Made by a program: the position numbers and the translations under genes. Shown piece by piece: positions 22,466 through 32,492 of a stretch of 64,000 bases of DNA; position 1 is the first letter of the stretch, and each line of letters opens with the position of its first letter. The stretch is from Muscardinus avellanarius (Eukaryota; Chordata; Mammalia; Rodentia; Gliridae). Location: positions 155,497,201 through 155,561,200 of the forward strand of contig OY726557.1 of assembly GCA_963383645.1 (NCBI GenBank). The letters run 5' to 3'. The notes under the pieces were generated by a model. The model searched no databases, had not been told where the DNA came from, and saw only the letters and a list, made by a program, of their open reading frames with translations.

Positions 22466-22677
22466 TGTTCTTTTTTTTTTTTAATGAGGCAGACATGTTC
22501 TCAAATAAGGTTGCATGGATGGGTGTGTGTATAAGAAGTTATTATAAAAATTGTAAAAATATATATTTTTTCAAGTATCTTGTGTCAATTAAACTCAAAT
22601 CCTTCCTGATTGTACCTTGATATGTTAATAAACATTGAAATGTTTGGTTGAAAAATATAAATAAAACCTAGTTAAGT

Positions 22678-23654
22678 TTTTTTTTTAGTGATAGCAGTTT
22701 TATTTTGAGTTTTTTTTTTCTTTTCATCTTTTTATTGGAGCAAATGAACATAAACCCTAGGAAATGTGATACAGTTCTGGCAAATGGTGGTTGTTGTCCA
22801 CGCCAGTTGACAAAGAAGCAGAAGCTCTTTACATTTCCCTTGTATGAGATGCAATACCTATATCCAGATACTATATCAACTGTCTAGATTTTTGTCCTAA
22901 TCAAATATATGGCTACCTTATTTCCCATACCACAGGACATCACCCAAGACGCCACACATTCATAACATCATATCAATTGTTCCTGGTGAGCAGAAGGTCA
23001 CAAAAATATTCCAAATTGCTTGGTAAGATATAATGATACTAGAAACTATATAATAGCCTGGTATAATTTCTGGGACTCACCATGTTGGTTGTAGGGTTTT
23101 GAGCTCCAATATTTAGTACATGTTGAAATATTGATCTAAAGTATCAAAAAATGACATGAGCAGCACAACAGGCATTACAAGCCCCTGTCACTCCTGGTGA
23201 ATATAAACAAACAAGTAAACACTGCCAAATCCAGCTTTGTCAAAACACTGGGAAATAGTAAAATGTTTATAGCAATATGCAGTTGAATCCAAACAGTGAG
23301 AATTTAAAATGAGAGGAATGTTTTGTTACATTTTTAAATCACCTTTAACTCTACCTGTGTTATTCACCATCTCTCTCCAGTTCAATGACAATATTGAAGA
23401 TGGGATCTATTTTCCATATGGAACCCAAAACCTAAGTTCAGAAGGAAGAAAAATATTTTTTTTTTGAATCATGGTGATTTTCTTTTGTAACCTGTCTGAG
23501 AATACCTGAAGGATTGATGCATGATATTCATTTCTGTTTCTCTTAATTTGGAACTGACTTAGGGCAGAAAAGTGGTGATCATTCTCTGGAAAAAAATATT
23601 GTAATGGATATGGGGAAAATACTGGTCTCCTTGGCAAAATAATGCAAGTTAGTG
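22678..23654. other. No recognised feature
   Basis: About 1 kb with a T-rich start. The stretch near 22780-22960 has moderate complexity and could be an old, unnamed repeat, but I cannot assign it. Confidence 0.45.
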
Positions 23655-23873
23655 GCTGCTGGGATGGGGGGCACACTTGTAATCCCAGCATTCGGAAGGT
23701 GAAGACCAGAGGATAGAGGTTTCTCAACAGCCTCAGCTACTTAGCAAGGACCTTCGCAACTCAGTGAGACCGTGTTCCAAAAAATAAAAGGACAAAAAAT
23801 AGGGCTATGGTTGTAGCTCAGAGGTACAATGCACCTGGGTTCCATCCCCAGTACTGCAAAAAAAAAAAAAAAG
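23655..23873 (+). mobile_element. B1-dID SINE
   Basis: B1 half (ggcacacttgtaatcccagc), linker, dID half (gggctatggttgtagctcag, gcacctgggttccatcccca) and an A15 tail. Confidence 0.87.
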
Positions 23874-23953
23874 CATGTTAATTATAAAATGAATAGCTTA
23901 AATTCAGGAAGAAAAATACAGACTTAAGATAGATTATAATAAAAATGTACACA

Positions 23954-24167
23954 AGCTGGGGGGCATGGTGGTGCATGCTTGTAATCCCCGTGCTTGGGAG
24001 GTTGAGACAGGAGGGTCACACAGGTTCGAAGCCAGTTGTGCTGGCTTAATAGACGCTATTTCCAAAATAAAAAGTATAAAAAAAAAAATTGTTCTAGGAG
24101 TGTAGCCTGAAAGTAGAAGGGTTTCCAGGAACCCCAGTACCACCAAAAAAAAAAAAAAAAAAAAAAG
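23954..24167 (+). mobile_element. B1-dID SINE with 16-bp TSD
   Basis: B1 half (ggcatggtggtgcatgcttg, ggttcgaagccagttgtgct), dID half (taggagtgtagcctgaaagt) and A-tail. The TSD aataaaaatgtacaca is perfect at 23938-23953 and 24168-24183. Confidence 0.96.
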
Positions 24168-24351
24168 AATAAAAATGTACACAGAAGGAAATGAAAAGGA
24201 GATAAATGGGTTCATTATAGAAAAATCAACCAAACATATAAAAAGACTGTAATGAAGGGGGAAATGGCTAACAATGTACAAAGTAGGAAAAAAAGAACAT
24301 ATGTTAAAATCCCAAAAGTGCTTCCTGAAATATAAATGGCTAAAATTTTTA

Positions 24352-24584
24352 TTTATTTATTTATTTTTTAATTTTTTTTTTTTTAGGGTCTAAGGATGGA
24401 ACCCAGGGGCATTCGACCTCCAAGCTACACCCCCTGCCCTACTTTTTATTCTTTATTTTTTAAACCGGATCTCACTGAGTTGCAGAGGGCCTCACTAAGT
24501 AGCTGAGGCTGTCTGCGAGCCCTGACCCTCTGGTCTCAGCCTCCCGAATGCTGGGATTACAAGCGTGCGCTACCACACCCGGCT
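24352..24584 (-). mobile_element. B1-dID SINE, minus strand, 19-bp TSD
   Basis: Reversed tail, reversed dID half (aacccaggggcattcgacct, agctacaccccctgccctac), linker and reversed B1 half ending gctaccacacccggc. The TSD taaatggctaaaattttta is perfect at 24333-24351 and 24585-24603. Confidence 0.96.
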
Positions 24585-24719
24585 TAAATGGCTAAAATTT
24601 TTAAAAGAAAACTTTAGCAGAATAGAAAATGAAAAAAATGACTCAGTGATGTGCTGTCTAGAGTAGTGTCACATTGGATCCAAATAGAAAAATATATTGG
24701 AAGAGAAAGGATTAAAAAA

Positions 24720-25507
24720 AATTCAAATCTAATAGTAAACAAGATAGCTACAACAACTACATTGATATAATTGTTTATGGACATAAATCAAAAAGAACCA
24801 CAAGATGTATGCTTTAAATATTGAGAGAATTAAACAGAGAAATAGGTAATTTTTGATACTAGAAGCTTTAATCTGTTAATAAATAGAACGTTTATTCTGG
24901 AGAGAAAATTGAATAGAAGACTTCTGGAGGACACTGTAAAACAACTAGACCTAAAAGGCTTAACAGTCCACTTAGCAACAGCAGACTACATTTTCTCTCC
25001 AAGTGTACATGAAACATTTCCTAGGGACAAATGCTTACTAGGACATGCCAAAAATGTTTCTACTAAAGTTAAAATTACTGGAATCATACACCTTATATTC
25101 TTCTGACCACAGTGTAAAGAACTAAAGTTCAAACCAATAATGGAAGGAAAATGGGGAAATCCACAAATATGTGGAAATCAAATATAGCACTTTTAACATT
25201 GAGTAAAAATAAATCAAGAAAAAGTAGGAAATGCATAGAGATAAATGAAATTTTTTAAAGAAAAAACATCTAAAACTATAGAATGTGGTATGTTATTTCT
25301 GCAATTGTTTTGGAAACTTACTTTAATAGACTCAAGACATCAAATTAATACCATACATAAACGTTTAGGTATTTAAAAAAGTAAACTTACTCAAAACTTG
25401 ATGATGATGGGAATAATAAAGACTCAGAGAAAATAAAATAAAGAATCAAAGAGGAAATTGAATCAAATAAACCACAAGTTAGTTTTCTGAAAAGAGCAAC
25501 AAAAGCA
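24720..25507 (+). mobile_element. Ancient L1, segment 1 (endonuclease to start of RT)
   Basis: Highly diverged L1 ORF2 in sense orientation. Recognisable in order are the endonuclease blocks (cagcagactacattttctct, gtacatgaaacatttcctag, ttcttctgaccacagtg), the linker (acaaatatgtggaaatcaaa) and the pre-RT ttagttttctgaaaagagca. The element resumes at 28026. Its subfamily is older than the other L1s here, judging by divergence. Confidence 0.8.
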
Positions 25508-25620
25508 GGATATAGTGTTAGACATTTGTAATCTCAGTACTTTGATGGCTGAGACAAGATGATCTCAGGTTGAAGGCCAGCCTCAGCTACTAAGTGAGGC
25601 CCTCCACAGCATAGTTAAAC
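25508..25620 (+). mobile_element. B1-dID SINE, left part (split)
   Basis: B1 half (ggatatagtgttagacattt, ccagcctcagctactaagtg) broken off after ctccacagcatagttaa. The rest of the same SINE, starting cctgtttcaaaataaataat, is at 27931-28025. The two parts are separated by a truncated L1 and the first composite element. Confidence 0.88.
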
Positions 25621-25798
25621 TTGATTAACGAGGGTCCACATCCGAATATATGTAAAATTATGAATGTGGCATGGTTACCCGGGACAATCATTGTTGGGAA
25701 GGGAGAAGGGAAAACAGGGATGGGAGGGGGGAGCGGGTATCAAGTATAGTTTAAATGTATACCATTTATGTTCAATAAAAAGTAAAAAAAAAAAAAAA
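25621..25798 (+). mobile_element. Truncated L1 3' end inside the SINE
   Basis: Starts ttgattaacgagggtccaca, has the g-rich segment gggatgggaggggggagcgg, then gtttaaatgtataccattta and ttcaataaaaag, ending in A15. It has the same 3'UTR type as the L1 at 58891-60511. It split the SINE at 25508/27931. Its poly(A) then became the landing site of the composite element. Confidence 0.88.
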
Positions 25799-26427
25799 GG
25801 CCCCTGGGCCCCTGACCCTGGGCGAGTGGGCAGGCACTGGCGGGGCGCCCCTAGGCAACCTCCCTCTCCACCTGGAAGGACCCTGTAGGAAAGGAAAAGA
25901 AAAAGGAAAATATCGAAGAGGGGTCAAGGAGGTGGCGGATGCCAGGATATTGGAGATGCAGACAAAACTTATCCAAATGAACTGGAATTATTGGAAAAAT
26001 TTCCCACTAAGGAGGACTGTTTCTTCTCTACACTGTTAAGAATCTTGGACATCACCTGTAAGGAGAGAGACTTTAGCGGAGACCAAGGAGAAAGGCGGTG
26101 CTGAAAGCAGTCTCCGCATTGGTGGTGGTGAATTGTATTCAGGAGAAGCAGAAATCAGAGCCTACCAACCTTATTTATTTATTTTTTTTCTTTTTGGAGA
26201 AATTACACCAAAGGTTGAATGTACCGTCGCACATGCTTAGGAAGATTGGACAACACTCAGAGTGAAGAGAGCTTGGGAAAGATTGGAAATGGTGGAGGCA
26301 GTGGCCAGTATTCAGTGGAGGCAGAGATCTGATACATTACACATGGAACTTTTGAAGTAATGACCCCAGAGGCAGAATGCTACCACCACCACGTACCCTC
26401 GAGAACGTGGGGCAAATAGTTGGGCGA

Positions 26428-27540
26428 AAAGGGTGTTCAGATTAGAGCCTGCTGAGAGGTGAAGCCGGCGATGGACACAGCAAAGCTGGGATGGGAGCCT
26501 GCCGTGAGGCAAGGCCGGTGCTGGGGCCTCTGAGGTGGGGATCTGAGCCTGCCGAGGTATTAGGCCAGTGCCGGGGCCAACGGCTGGCATCGGAGCCTTT
26601 TGTGAGGCAAGGCCATTATTGAGGCCTCCGAGGCTGGGGTCAGAGCCTGCTGAGGGGTTAGGCCGGTGTTGGGGCCAGCAAGGCCAGGATCGAAGCCTGC
26701 CGCGAGACAAAGCCGGTGCTGGAGCCTCCGAGGCCGGGATCGGAGTCTGCCGAGGGGTCAGACCAGTGCCAGGGCCAGTGTGGCCGGGATTGGAGCCTGC
26801 TGTGAGGCAAGGACGGTGCTGGGACCTCCGAGGCTGGGATCGGAGCCTGCCAAGGGGTTAGGCCGGTGCTGGGGCCAACGGCTGGCATTGGAGCCTTCCG
26901 TGAGGCAAGGCTGTTACTGAGGCCTCCGAGGCCGGGATCGGAGCCTGCCGAGGGGTTAGGCCGATGCTGGGGCCAGCGAGGCTGGGATCGGAGCCTGCCG
27001 CGAGGCATGGCCAGTGCTGGGGCCTCTGAGGCTGGGATCAAAGCCTGCCGAGGGGTTAGGCCGGTGCCGGGGCCACTGGCCGGCATCGGAGCCTTCCGTG
27101 AGGCAAAGCCTCTATTGAGGCCTCTGAGGGCGGGATCGGAGCCTGCCAAGGGGTTAGGCTGGTGCTGGGGCCAGCGAGGCCAGGATCGGAGCCTTACGTG
27201 AGTCAAGGCCATTATTGAGGCCTCCGAGGCCAGGATTGGAGCCTGCCAAGGGGTTAGGCCGGTGCTGGGGCCAGCAAGGTCGGGATCGGAGCCTGTCGAG
27301 GGGTTAGGCCAATGCTGGGGCCATTGGCTAACATTGGAGCCTGCCGTGAGGCAAAGCCGTGCTGGGGCCTCCGAGGCCGGGATCAGAGCCAGCTGAGGGG
27401 TTAGGCCAGTGTTGGGGCCAGCAAGGCCAGAACCGGGGCCTCCCATGAGGCAAGGCTGCTGCTTGAGCCAGGGAGGTCTGATCAGTCCACTGGGTAGCCA
27501 GGCCACAACTGGTGCCGTCAAGAGTGGGATCGGTATTTGC
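26428..27540 (+). repeat. VNTR of composite copy 1 (50-bp units, 100-bp period)
   Basis: About 22 units of 50 bp. Two unit types alternate: one contains gtgaggcaaggcc, the other gaggggttaggcc. Both share gggatcggagcctgcc and end in ggtgctggggcc. The second type recurs at 26951, 27051, 27149 and 27249, showing the 100-bp dimer period. Occasional breaks in alternation occur (for example near 27250-27310). The GC content is far above the surroundings. It is stop-poor by composition, which produces long spurious open frames. Confidence 0.95.
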
Positions 27541-27675
27541 AACACGGCATGCACAGAGAATTATCGCAGAAAATTAAAACCAAATGCTTCCCCTAATCAG
27601 CAATAACTAGGAGGAAACGGGCAACAGGAAGTGGTCGAGCTATAGAAAGGGCCCTATAGTAAAACAACTAAGGTG

Positions 27676-27723
27676 ACCAATCAGAGGGTATGAAATAGGG
27701 GAGGATGGAGCCTCTTTAAAAAG
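27676..27723 (+). promoter_or_regulatory. CCAAT and TTTAAA boxes in composite copy 1
   Basis: accaatcag at 27676-27684 matches the NF-Y (CCAAT) core. A ctttaaaa box, TATA-like, follows about 39 bp downstream. The same pair and spacing occur in copies 2 and 3. Known LTR and mammalian promoters use this arrangement. Activity here is inferred. Confidence 0.4.
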
Positions 27724-27930
27724 CAGGAGGTACATAAACATATGTATCAAAGTTAATCACCAAACAAGCATGGGATCAAGGGAGGGGGAGGGAATGTGAT
27801 GGGGGCTGGATGAGGGCTAATTGGACGATGTGTGCTTATATATCCTCTCAAGTCTTATATTCCAATGTGATGTATGATTACAATGCACCAATAAAAATAA
27901 ATTTTAAAAAAGTAAAAAAAAAAAAAAAAA

Positions 27931-28025
27931 CCTGTTTCAAAATAAATAATAAAAAATGCGGGGCTAGGGCTGTAGCTTGGAGGTATAATGACCTTGAGTT
28001 CTATCTTCCTGTTCTGCAAAAAAAT
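27931..28025 (+). mobile_element. B1-dID SINE, right part (split)
   Basis: Continues the SINE at 25508-25620: cctgtttcaaaataaataat, then dID half (ctagggctgtagcttggagg) and tail. Its first bases follow directly on the A-run of the composite's right-hand TSD. Confidence 0.88.
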
Positions 28026-28796
28026 AAAAAAAGAACACAACTGATGAGCTTTTGCTTGATTAAAAAATAATAAAATCAAGAATATACAACTAAAATCAAT
28101 TATTAAAGTATAGAAATATGATTTTTTAAATAAGTAAAAAGTATTATAAAATGTGAATAATTATAAATAAAAATTTAAATAACTTATATGAAATGGACAG
28201 GTTTACTGAAACACAAATTACCTAAATCAAAGAAATTAAAACATATATATGATAAATAAAACTATTGAATTACTCATTAAAAACCTCTAATCAAAATTAA
28301 AAAATAAACTTATAGACCAAAAAGCAGCACCAGTGGATTCTACCAGGCACTAGGAATTATCAAGTTCTTCTGCTGACATTCTCTCATAAAATAAGATAAA
28401 ATACTTGTTAACTCATTATACATGGCCAAACTTTACCCTGATACCAAAGCCTGATAAATATATCATGAGAAGAAAATTTTATACTGACACCTATATTAAA
28501 TATACATATAAAATTTCAACAAAATTTCATAAACATGAATTCAATATTATAGTAAAGATTAATAAAGCTTGAGTGATAAAATTTATTCTGGGATTTTCTA
28601 TTTTATTCATCATTATTCTGTTTGCACTAAAGTTTCAAGCAATAATTATTGGACAAGAAAAGGTAAAAAAATAGAAATTAAAAAGAAATTAATAAAATTA
28701 GTGCTCTTTATATAATGCATGACTCTGTACATAGAGTATCTCAGGAAATCTACAAGAAAGTCATTAGAGCTCAATATATTCATAAAAAAGCAGGGT
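28026..28796 (+). mobile_element. Ancient L1, segment 2 (RT)
   Basis: Resumes where segment 1 stopped. RT landmarks in order: gtggattctaccaggcacta, accctgataccaaagcctga, and the region equivalent to the FADD palm motif near 28700-28730, too mutated to read as such. Interrupted at 28797 by a SINE. Confidence 0.75.
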
Positions 28797-28797
28797 A

Positions 28798-29010
28798 AGC
28801 CGGGCATGGTGGTGCAAACTTGTAACCCCAGCATTTGGGAGGCTGAGACCTGAGGATCATGGTTTGTGGACAGCCTCAGCTACTTAGAGGGCCTCTACAA
28901 CTCTGTGAGACCCAGTTTCAAAATAAAGAATAAAAAATAGGGCAGGGGCTATAGCTCGGAGGTCAAATGCCCCTGGGTTCCATCCCCAGGCCTGCAAAAG
29001 AAAAAAAAAT
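28798..29010 (+). mobile_element. B1-dID SINE
   Basis: B1 half (agccgggcatggtggtgcaa), linker, dID half (ggcaggggctatagctcgga, tgcccctgggttccatcccc) and A-tail. Inserted in the old L1. Confidence 0.9.
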
Positions 29011-29145
29011 CAGCTATAATTTTATTCACCTGCAATGCTGCTTTCAAAAACATAATTAAAAATAATCACATTTGTAATACAGTAAGATATCAATTTAATT
29101 TAGAATGAGTTGAAACAAATAGGTAAAAGTATTTATTTATATTAT
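29011..29145 (+). mobile_element. Ancient L1, segment 3
   Basis: A short stretch that fits the ORF2 part after the FADD region (a tttctatacacc-like segment through to aaagacctgta-like sequence), bridging segment 2 and segment 4. Diverged. Identified mainly by position between flanking segments. Confidence 0.5.
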
Positions 29146-29395
29146 AGATGAGCAAATAAGGTGAACTAACTGAGTGGATGAGAGGGGAAAGAAGAAAATT
29201 CTCTCATGCACATGACATACATTAACAAACATATCAATGTCAATCACTAAGCCAAACATGAGAAGGAAGGTGGAGGAGGGAATGGGGCAGGAATTAGGTA
29301 AGAGCTAATTGGGTGATGTGTGTATGTATAACTCCACCATCTTGTACTCCATTAATATGTGTAACTACAATGTACCAATAAAAATCTATTAAAAA
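29146..29395 (+). mobile_element. L1 3' end nested in the ancient L1
   Basis: Runs from atgagcaaataaggtgaact through the g-rich block (gtggaggagggaatggggca), gggtgatgtgtgtatgtata and catcttgtactccattaata to accaataaaaatctatt. A 5'-truncated copy of the younger L1 family. Confidence 0.9.
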
Positions 29396-30221
29396 GTCAA
29401 AAATTTATAAAATACTGCTGAAAGAAATTTCAAAAGATCTAACTAAATTGGAAGATTTGCCTGTTCATACCTTGGAACACCTAATATTGTAAAAGTGTCA
29501 CTACTAATCAAAATGATCTAAAAAGGCAGTGCAATCTACTCACAAGAGATTTTTGTTCCCTGAAGTAAAAGGATGGACCTCAAATCCATACAGAACTACA
29601 AGAGGCATAAAACAGTCAGTAGAAAATTGAAAACCTAGGTGAAAATTAGAAAATCACATTTCCCAATTTAAAAATTTACTAGGAAGGCACAGTAATTAAG
29701 ACATAGTAGTTAACATCATTAAGAAAAAACATTAATCCATAACATAGAATTAAATATTTTCAAATAAATTGATACCATCTATAGCCAAATGATTTTCAAC
29801 AGGAACCATAACACTTTGCAAAAGTTGAAGAACTATTTTTTTTGAAGTGTTAGGACAACTGGACTTCCACTGTAGAATAATGGATTTGGATATGTTTAAG
29901 ACCTTATACAAAAGTTGTCCCCAAATAGCTAAATTTTATAAATCTATGATAAACAGTAAAAACATTAGGAGTAAATCTTCATGATTTTGATTTGGCAAAG
30001 AATCTTTAGATATGATACCAAAATAAAAAAAGACAAATACAAGGTGTTCCTTTAAAAGTTTTGTAAACCAAAGTACATTCTTAGGAGAGCTTAGAGCTAA
30101 TCTATGAAACAGAAAAAAGTAATTGCATACCAATATTGTATATTTTTTAATATTAGAAATATAAAAATATTGCTACAAATGAGTGAAAAGGCAAACATCT
30201 TGTTTAAAAAGTGAACAAAGG
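29396..30221 (+). mobile_element. Ancient L1, segment 4 (post-RT region)
   Basis: Collinear with L1 ORF2 after the RT: aaatactgctgaaagaaatt, tcctcaaatcc-like and cacatttcccaatttaaaaa blocks, then aggacaactggacttccact and the ctaaattttataaatc stretch. A high number of indels prevents any open frame. Confidence 0.8.
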
Positions 30222-30222
30222 C

Positions 30223-30429
30223 CAGGCACAGTGGTGCACGCTTGTACTCCAGGTATTTGGGAGGCTGAGACAGGAGGATCACCATTCACGAACAGCCTAC
30301 ACTATTTAGTGAGGTCTTTTGCAGCTCGGAGAGACTATGACTCATAAATAAAGAATAAAAATAGGAAATGGAGGTATATCTCCGAGGTAGAATCCCCCTA
30401 GGTTTCATCCCCAGTACAGAAAGAAGGAA
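30223..30429 (+). mobile_element. B1-dID SINE
   Basis: B1 half (gccaggcacagtggtgcacg), linker, dID half (aatggaggtatatctccgag) and AAGG-rich tail. Inserted between ancient L1 segments. Confidence 0.87.
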
Positions 30430-30666
30430 AGAAAGAAATTAAAAGATATTTCTCCAAAATTTAACATTTAAATGATAAATAGGAGGCACATAGCATTGAT
30501 TAATGTCATTATTTAATGCAGTAAATTATGAATAAAAGCACAATGATAAAGCTTTTCCCCACACTACCATGACTATAATTGGATTTTTTTTTTACCTATT
30601 TTCAACACTTAGCTCAAAGATGGAAATTGGAGAATAATTTGGCAGTACTTCAAAAAGTTATAGATA
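30430..30666 (+). mobile_element. Ancient L1, segment 5
   Basis: Continues ORF2 with aaaagatatttctccaaaat, the accatgactataattgg block and agtacttcaaaaagttatag. Ends at the next SINE. Confidence 0.75.
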
Positions 30667-30871
30667 AAGCCAGGTGTGGAATCACATGCTTGTAATTCCA
30701 GTACTTGGAAGGCTAGAATAGGAGGACTGTAGGATCGAGGACAGCCTCAGCGAGGAATGAGACTTGTGTTGACCTAGTGAAACTCTGTTCCAAAATTATA
30801 ATAAAACAGAGCTGGATGTGTAGCTGAGAGATAGAACACCCCTGGTTTTAATCTCCAGAAACACACATAAA
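30667..30871 (+). mobile_element. B1-dID SINE
   Basis: B1 half (agccaggtgtggaatcacat), linker, dID half (gagctggatgtgtagctgag) ending atctccagaaacacaca. Diverged. Confidence 0.83.
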
Positions 30872-31345
30872 ATGTTATAAGTAGAAAGCAGGGACTCCAA
30901 TACTTAGTGTTCATGGCATTATTCACAAGAGCTAAAAGATACAAGCAATTCAAGTATGAGGTATATACATGCAATGAAATATTATTCACCCATAAAAGTG
31001 AGTGAAATGCAGATATACATTATAACATGGATGAATCTTGAAAATATGCTAAATGAAATAAGGTATGCACAAAAGGACACACTATTATTTTCCACTTTTA
31101 TGAAATATCCAGTGTAGGCAAATTCTGACAGAAAACAGATTAAAGTTTACCAGAAGCTAGACTAAGATGGTAATAGAAAGTTATTACATAGTGGGTACAG
31201 AGTTCCTGTTCAGGAGTAAGATGAAAGAGATTTGAAAATAGAGTGTTGTGATGGCTGCAGAACATAAAAAAAAATAATTGATGTAGCTAATCTGTGCACT
31301 TAAAATGGAAAATCACAATAAAATAAAACATAGCAAAACCCTTAA
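30872..31345 (+). mobile_element. Ancient L1, segment 6 (ORF2 end and 3'UTR)
   Basis: Has the end of ORF2 (atgaaatattattcacccat, acatggatgaatcttgaaaa) and a long 3'UTR with gggtacagagttcctgttca, cttaaaatggaaaatcac and aataaaataaaac. This 3'UTR is of the old L1M type and differs completely from the g-rich 3'UTRs of the younger L1s here. Confidence 0.85.
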
Positions 31346-31484
31346 AATATTACATTGCCTAACTCTATGAAAAATGTTTGACCCCCCCGCCCCAAGGAGA
31401 GAATCTTTGATTGGAGAGAAAACATATAACATCTCTGCATTTCTGCTTTGATTGACTGCATAATTGATAAGGTTTCAAGTTTTA

Positions 31485-31731
31485 TATTATGTATGTATGT
31501 ATGTATGTATGTATGTATGTGTGTATGTATGTATGTGTGTATTTTGTGGTACTGGGGTTCCTGGAAGCTCTTCTACCTCCGGGCTACATTCCCAGACCTA
31601 TTTTATACTTTTTTTAAAATTTTTGGAAACAGGGTCTTATAAGCCAGTGGGGCTGGCTTCGAACCAGCGCAATCCTCCTGTCCCCGCCTCCCAAGCATGG
31701 GGATTACAAGCATGTGCCACCACGCCTGGCC
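31485..31731 (-). mobile_element. B1-dID SINE, (ATGT)n tail, minus strand, TSD
   Basis: The (ATGT)n tract to about 31542 is the reversed tail. It is followed by reversed dID (ggtactggggttcctggaag), linker and reversed B1 (ggctggcttcgaaccagcgc) ending ccaccacgcctggc. The TSD aggtttcaagtttta is perfect at 31470-31484 and 31732-31746. Confidence 0.96.
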
Positions 31732-31961
31732 AGGTTTCAAGTTTTAAAGGGTGCCAATAGCAAGAGAAAGACCTGCAGCTATTCTAGTTTGCTCTGCAAA
31801 ACAAGCTGTTTTGCCACTAGTATTTATGACTCAGCTGATTAAGTAATTTTCTAAATATGGGAGGTGCATATAGAGGCTCTAGAGATTCCTTGACAAACCC
31901 AGATCTGAGAATAATAGTACTTGGTCTTCTCCCAGTGCAAAGAAAACACACACCATTTTCT

Positions 31962-32224
31962 TTCTTCCTTCCTCCCTCCCTCTTTCTTTCTTTCTTTCTT
32001 TCTTTCTTTATTTCTTTCTTTCTTTCTTTCTCTCTTTCTTTCTTCTTTTTGTGGTATGGGGTTCCTGGAAGCCCTTCTACCTCCGGGCTACACTCCCGGA
32101 TTTTACACTTTTTAAAATTTGGAAACAGGGTCTCTTACACCAGTGAGGCTGGCTTCGAACCTGTGTGATCCTCCTGTCTCCACCTCCAAGCTCAGGGATT
32201 ACAAGCATGCACCACCACCCAGTG
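31962..32224 (-). mobile_element. B1-dID SINE, (TTTC)n tail, minus strand, TSD
   Basis: A pyrimidine tract of (TTTC)n to about 32047, then reversed dID (ggtatggggttcctggaagc), linker and reversed B1 (tgaggctggcttcgaacctg). The TSD acacacaccattttct is perfect at 31946-31961 and 32225-32240. Confidence 0.96.
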
Positions 32225-32312
32225 ACACACACCATTTTCTGAAAGCATTTTCTCTTTGTAGAACCAGTCCTATTTTTCCACTTAAAGATATAAAAAACAA
32301 AGTTTGACCATA

Positions 32313-32438
32313 GCCAGGCGTAGTGGCACACTCTTGTAATCCCAGCACTTGGGAGGCTGAGACAGGAGGAACATAGGAGTTCAAAGCCAGCCTCAGCTAC
32401 TTAGTGAGGCTCTCAGCAACTTAGTGAAACCCTGTTTC

Positions 32439-32492
<54 letters not shown>

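Larger units (their letters stand above)
21410..22662 (+). pseudogene. SNRPD1: Probable long 3'UTR of the SNRPD1 retrocopy
   Basis: After the SINE at 21337 the sequence continues, interrupted by three more SINEs, to an attaaactc/aataaac-rich end and aaaatataaataaa at about 22652-22666. The sequence aaaacctagttaagt at 22663-22677 nearly matches aaaacctaataagt just before the upstream SINE at 20459. If these are the pseudogene's TSD, the retrocopy spans about 20686-22662 and came from a long-3'UTR transcript. The host gene's 3'UTR was not available for comparison. Confidence 0.5.
25799..27905 (+). mobile_element. Composite VNTR retroelement, copy 1
   Basis: Modules in order: one GC-rich 5' unit (25799-25885), a purine tract (25886-25915), three degenerate monomers (25916-26427), a VNTR (26428-27540), a spacer with CCAAT and TTTAAA (27541-27735), and an L1-like 3'UTR ending accaataaaaataaatttt (27736-27905). 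The flanking A-rich sequence aaaaagtaaaaa plus A-run occurs on both sides (25777-25798 and 27906-27930). It is a long TSD formed in the poly(A) of the L1 at 25621. No coding capacity. Mobilisation by L1 machinery is inferred from the A-tail, TSD and L1-like 3' end. Confidence 0.85.

Noticed and set aside
26428..27540. CpG island or gene promoter
   Set aside because: The GC-rich stretch is entirely explained by the VNTR, which recurs in the other two composites.
26658..27554. A 298-codon minus-strand open frame, rich in Pro, Ser and Ala
   Set aside because: It lies in the VNTR. The 50-bp unit happens to lack stops in several frames, similar frames occur in the other composites (61907-62575, 62163-62960), and the frame rotates with each unit. 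It is compositional, not coding.
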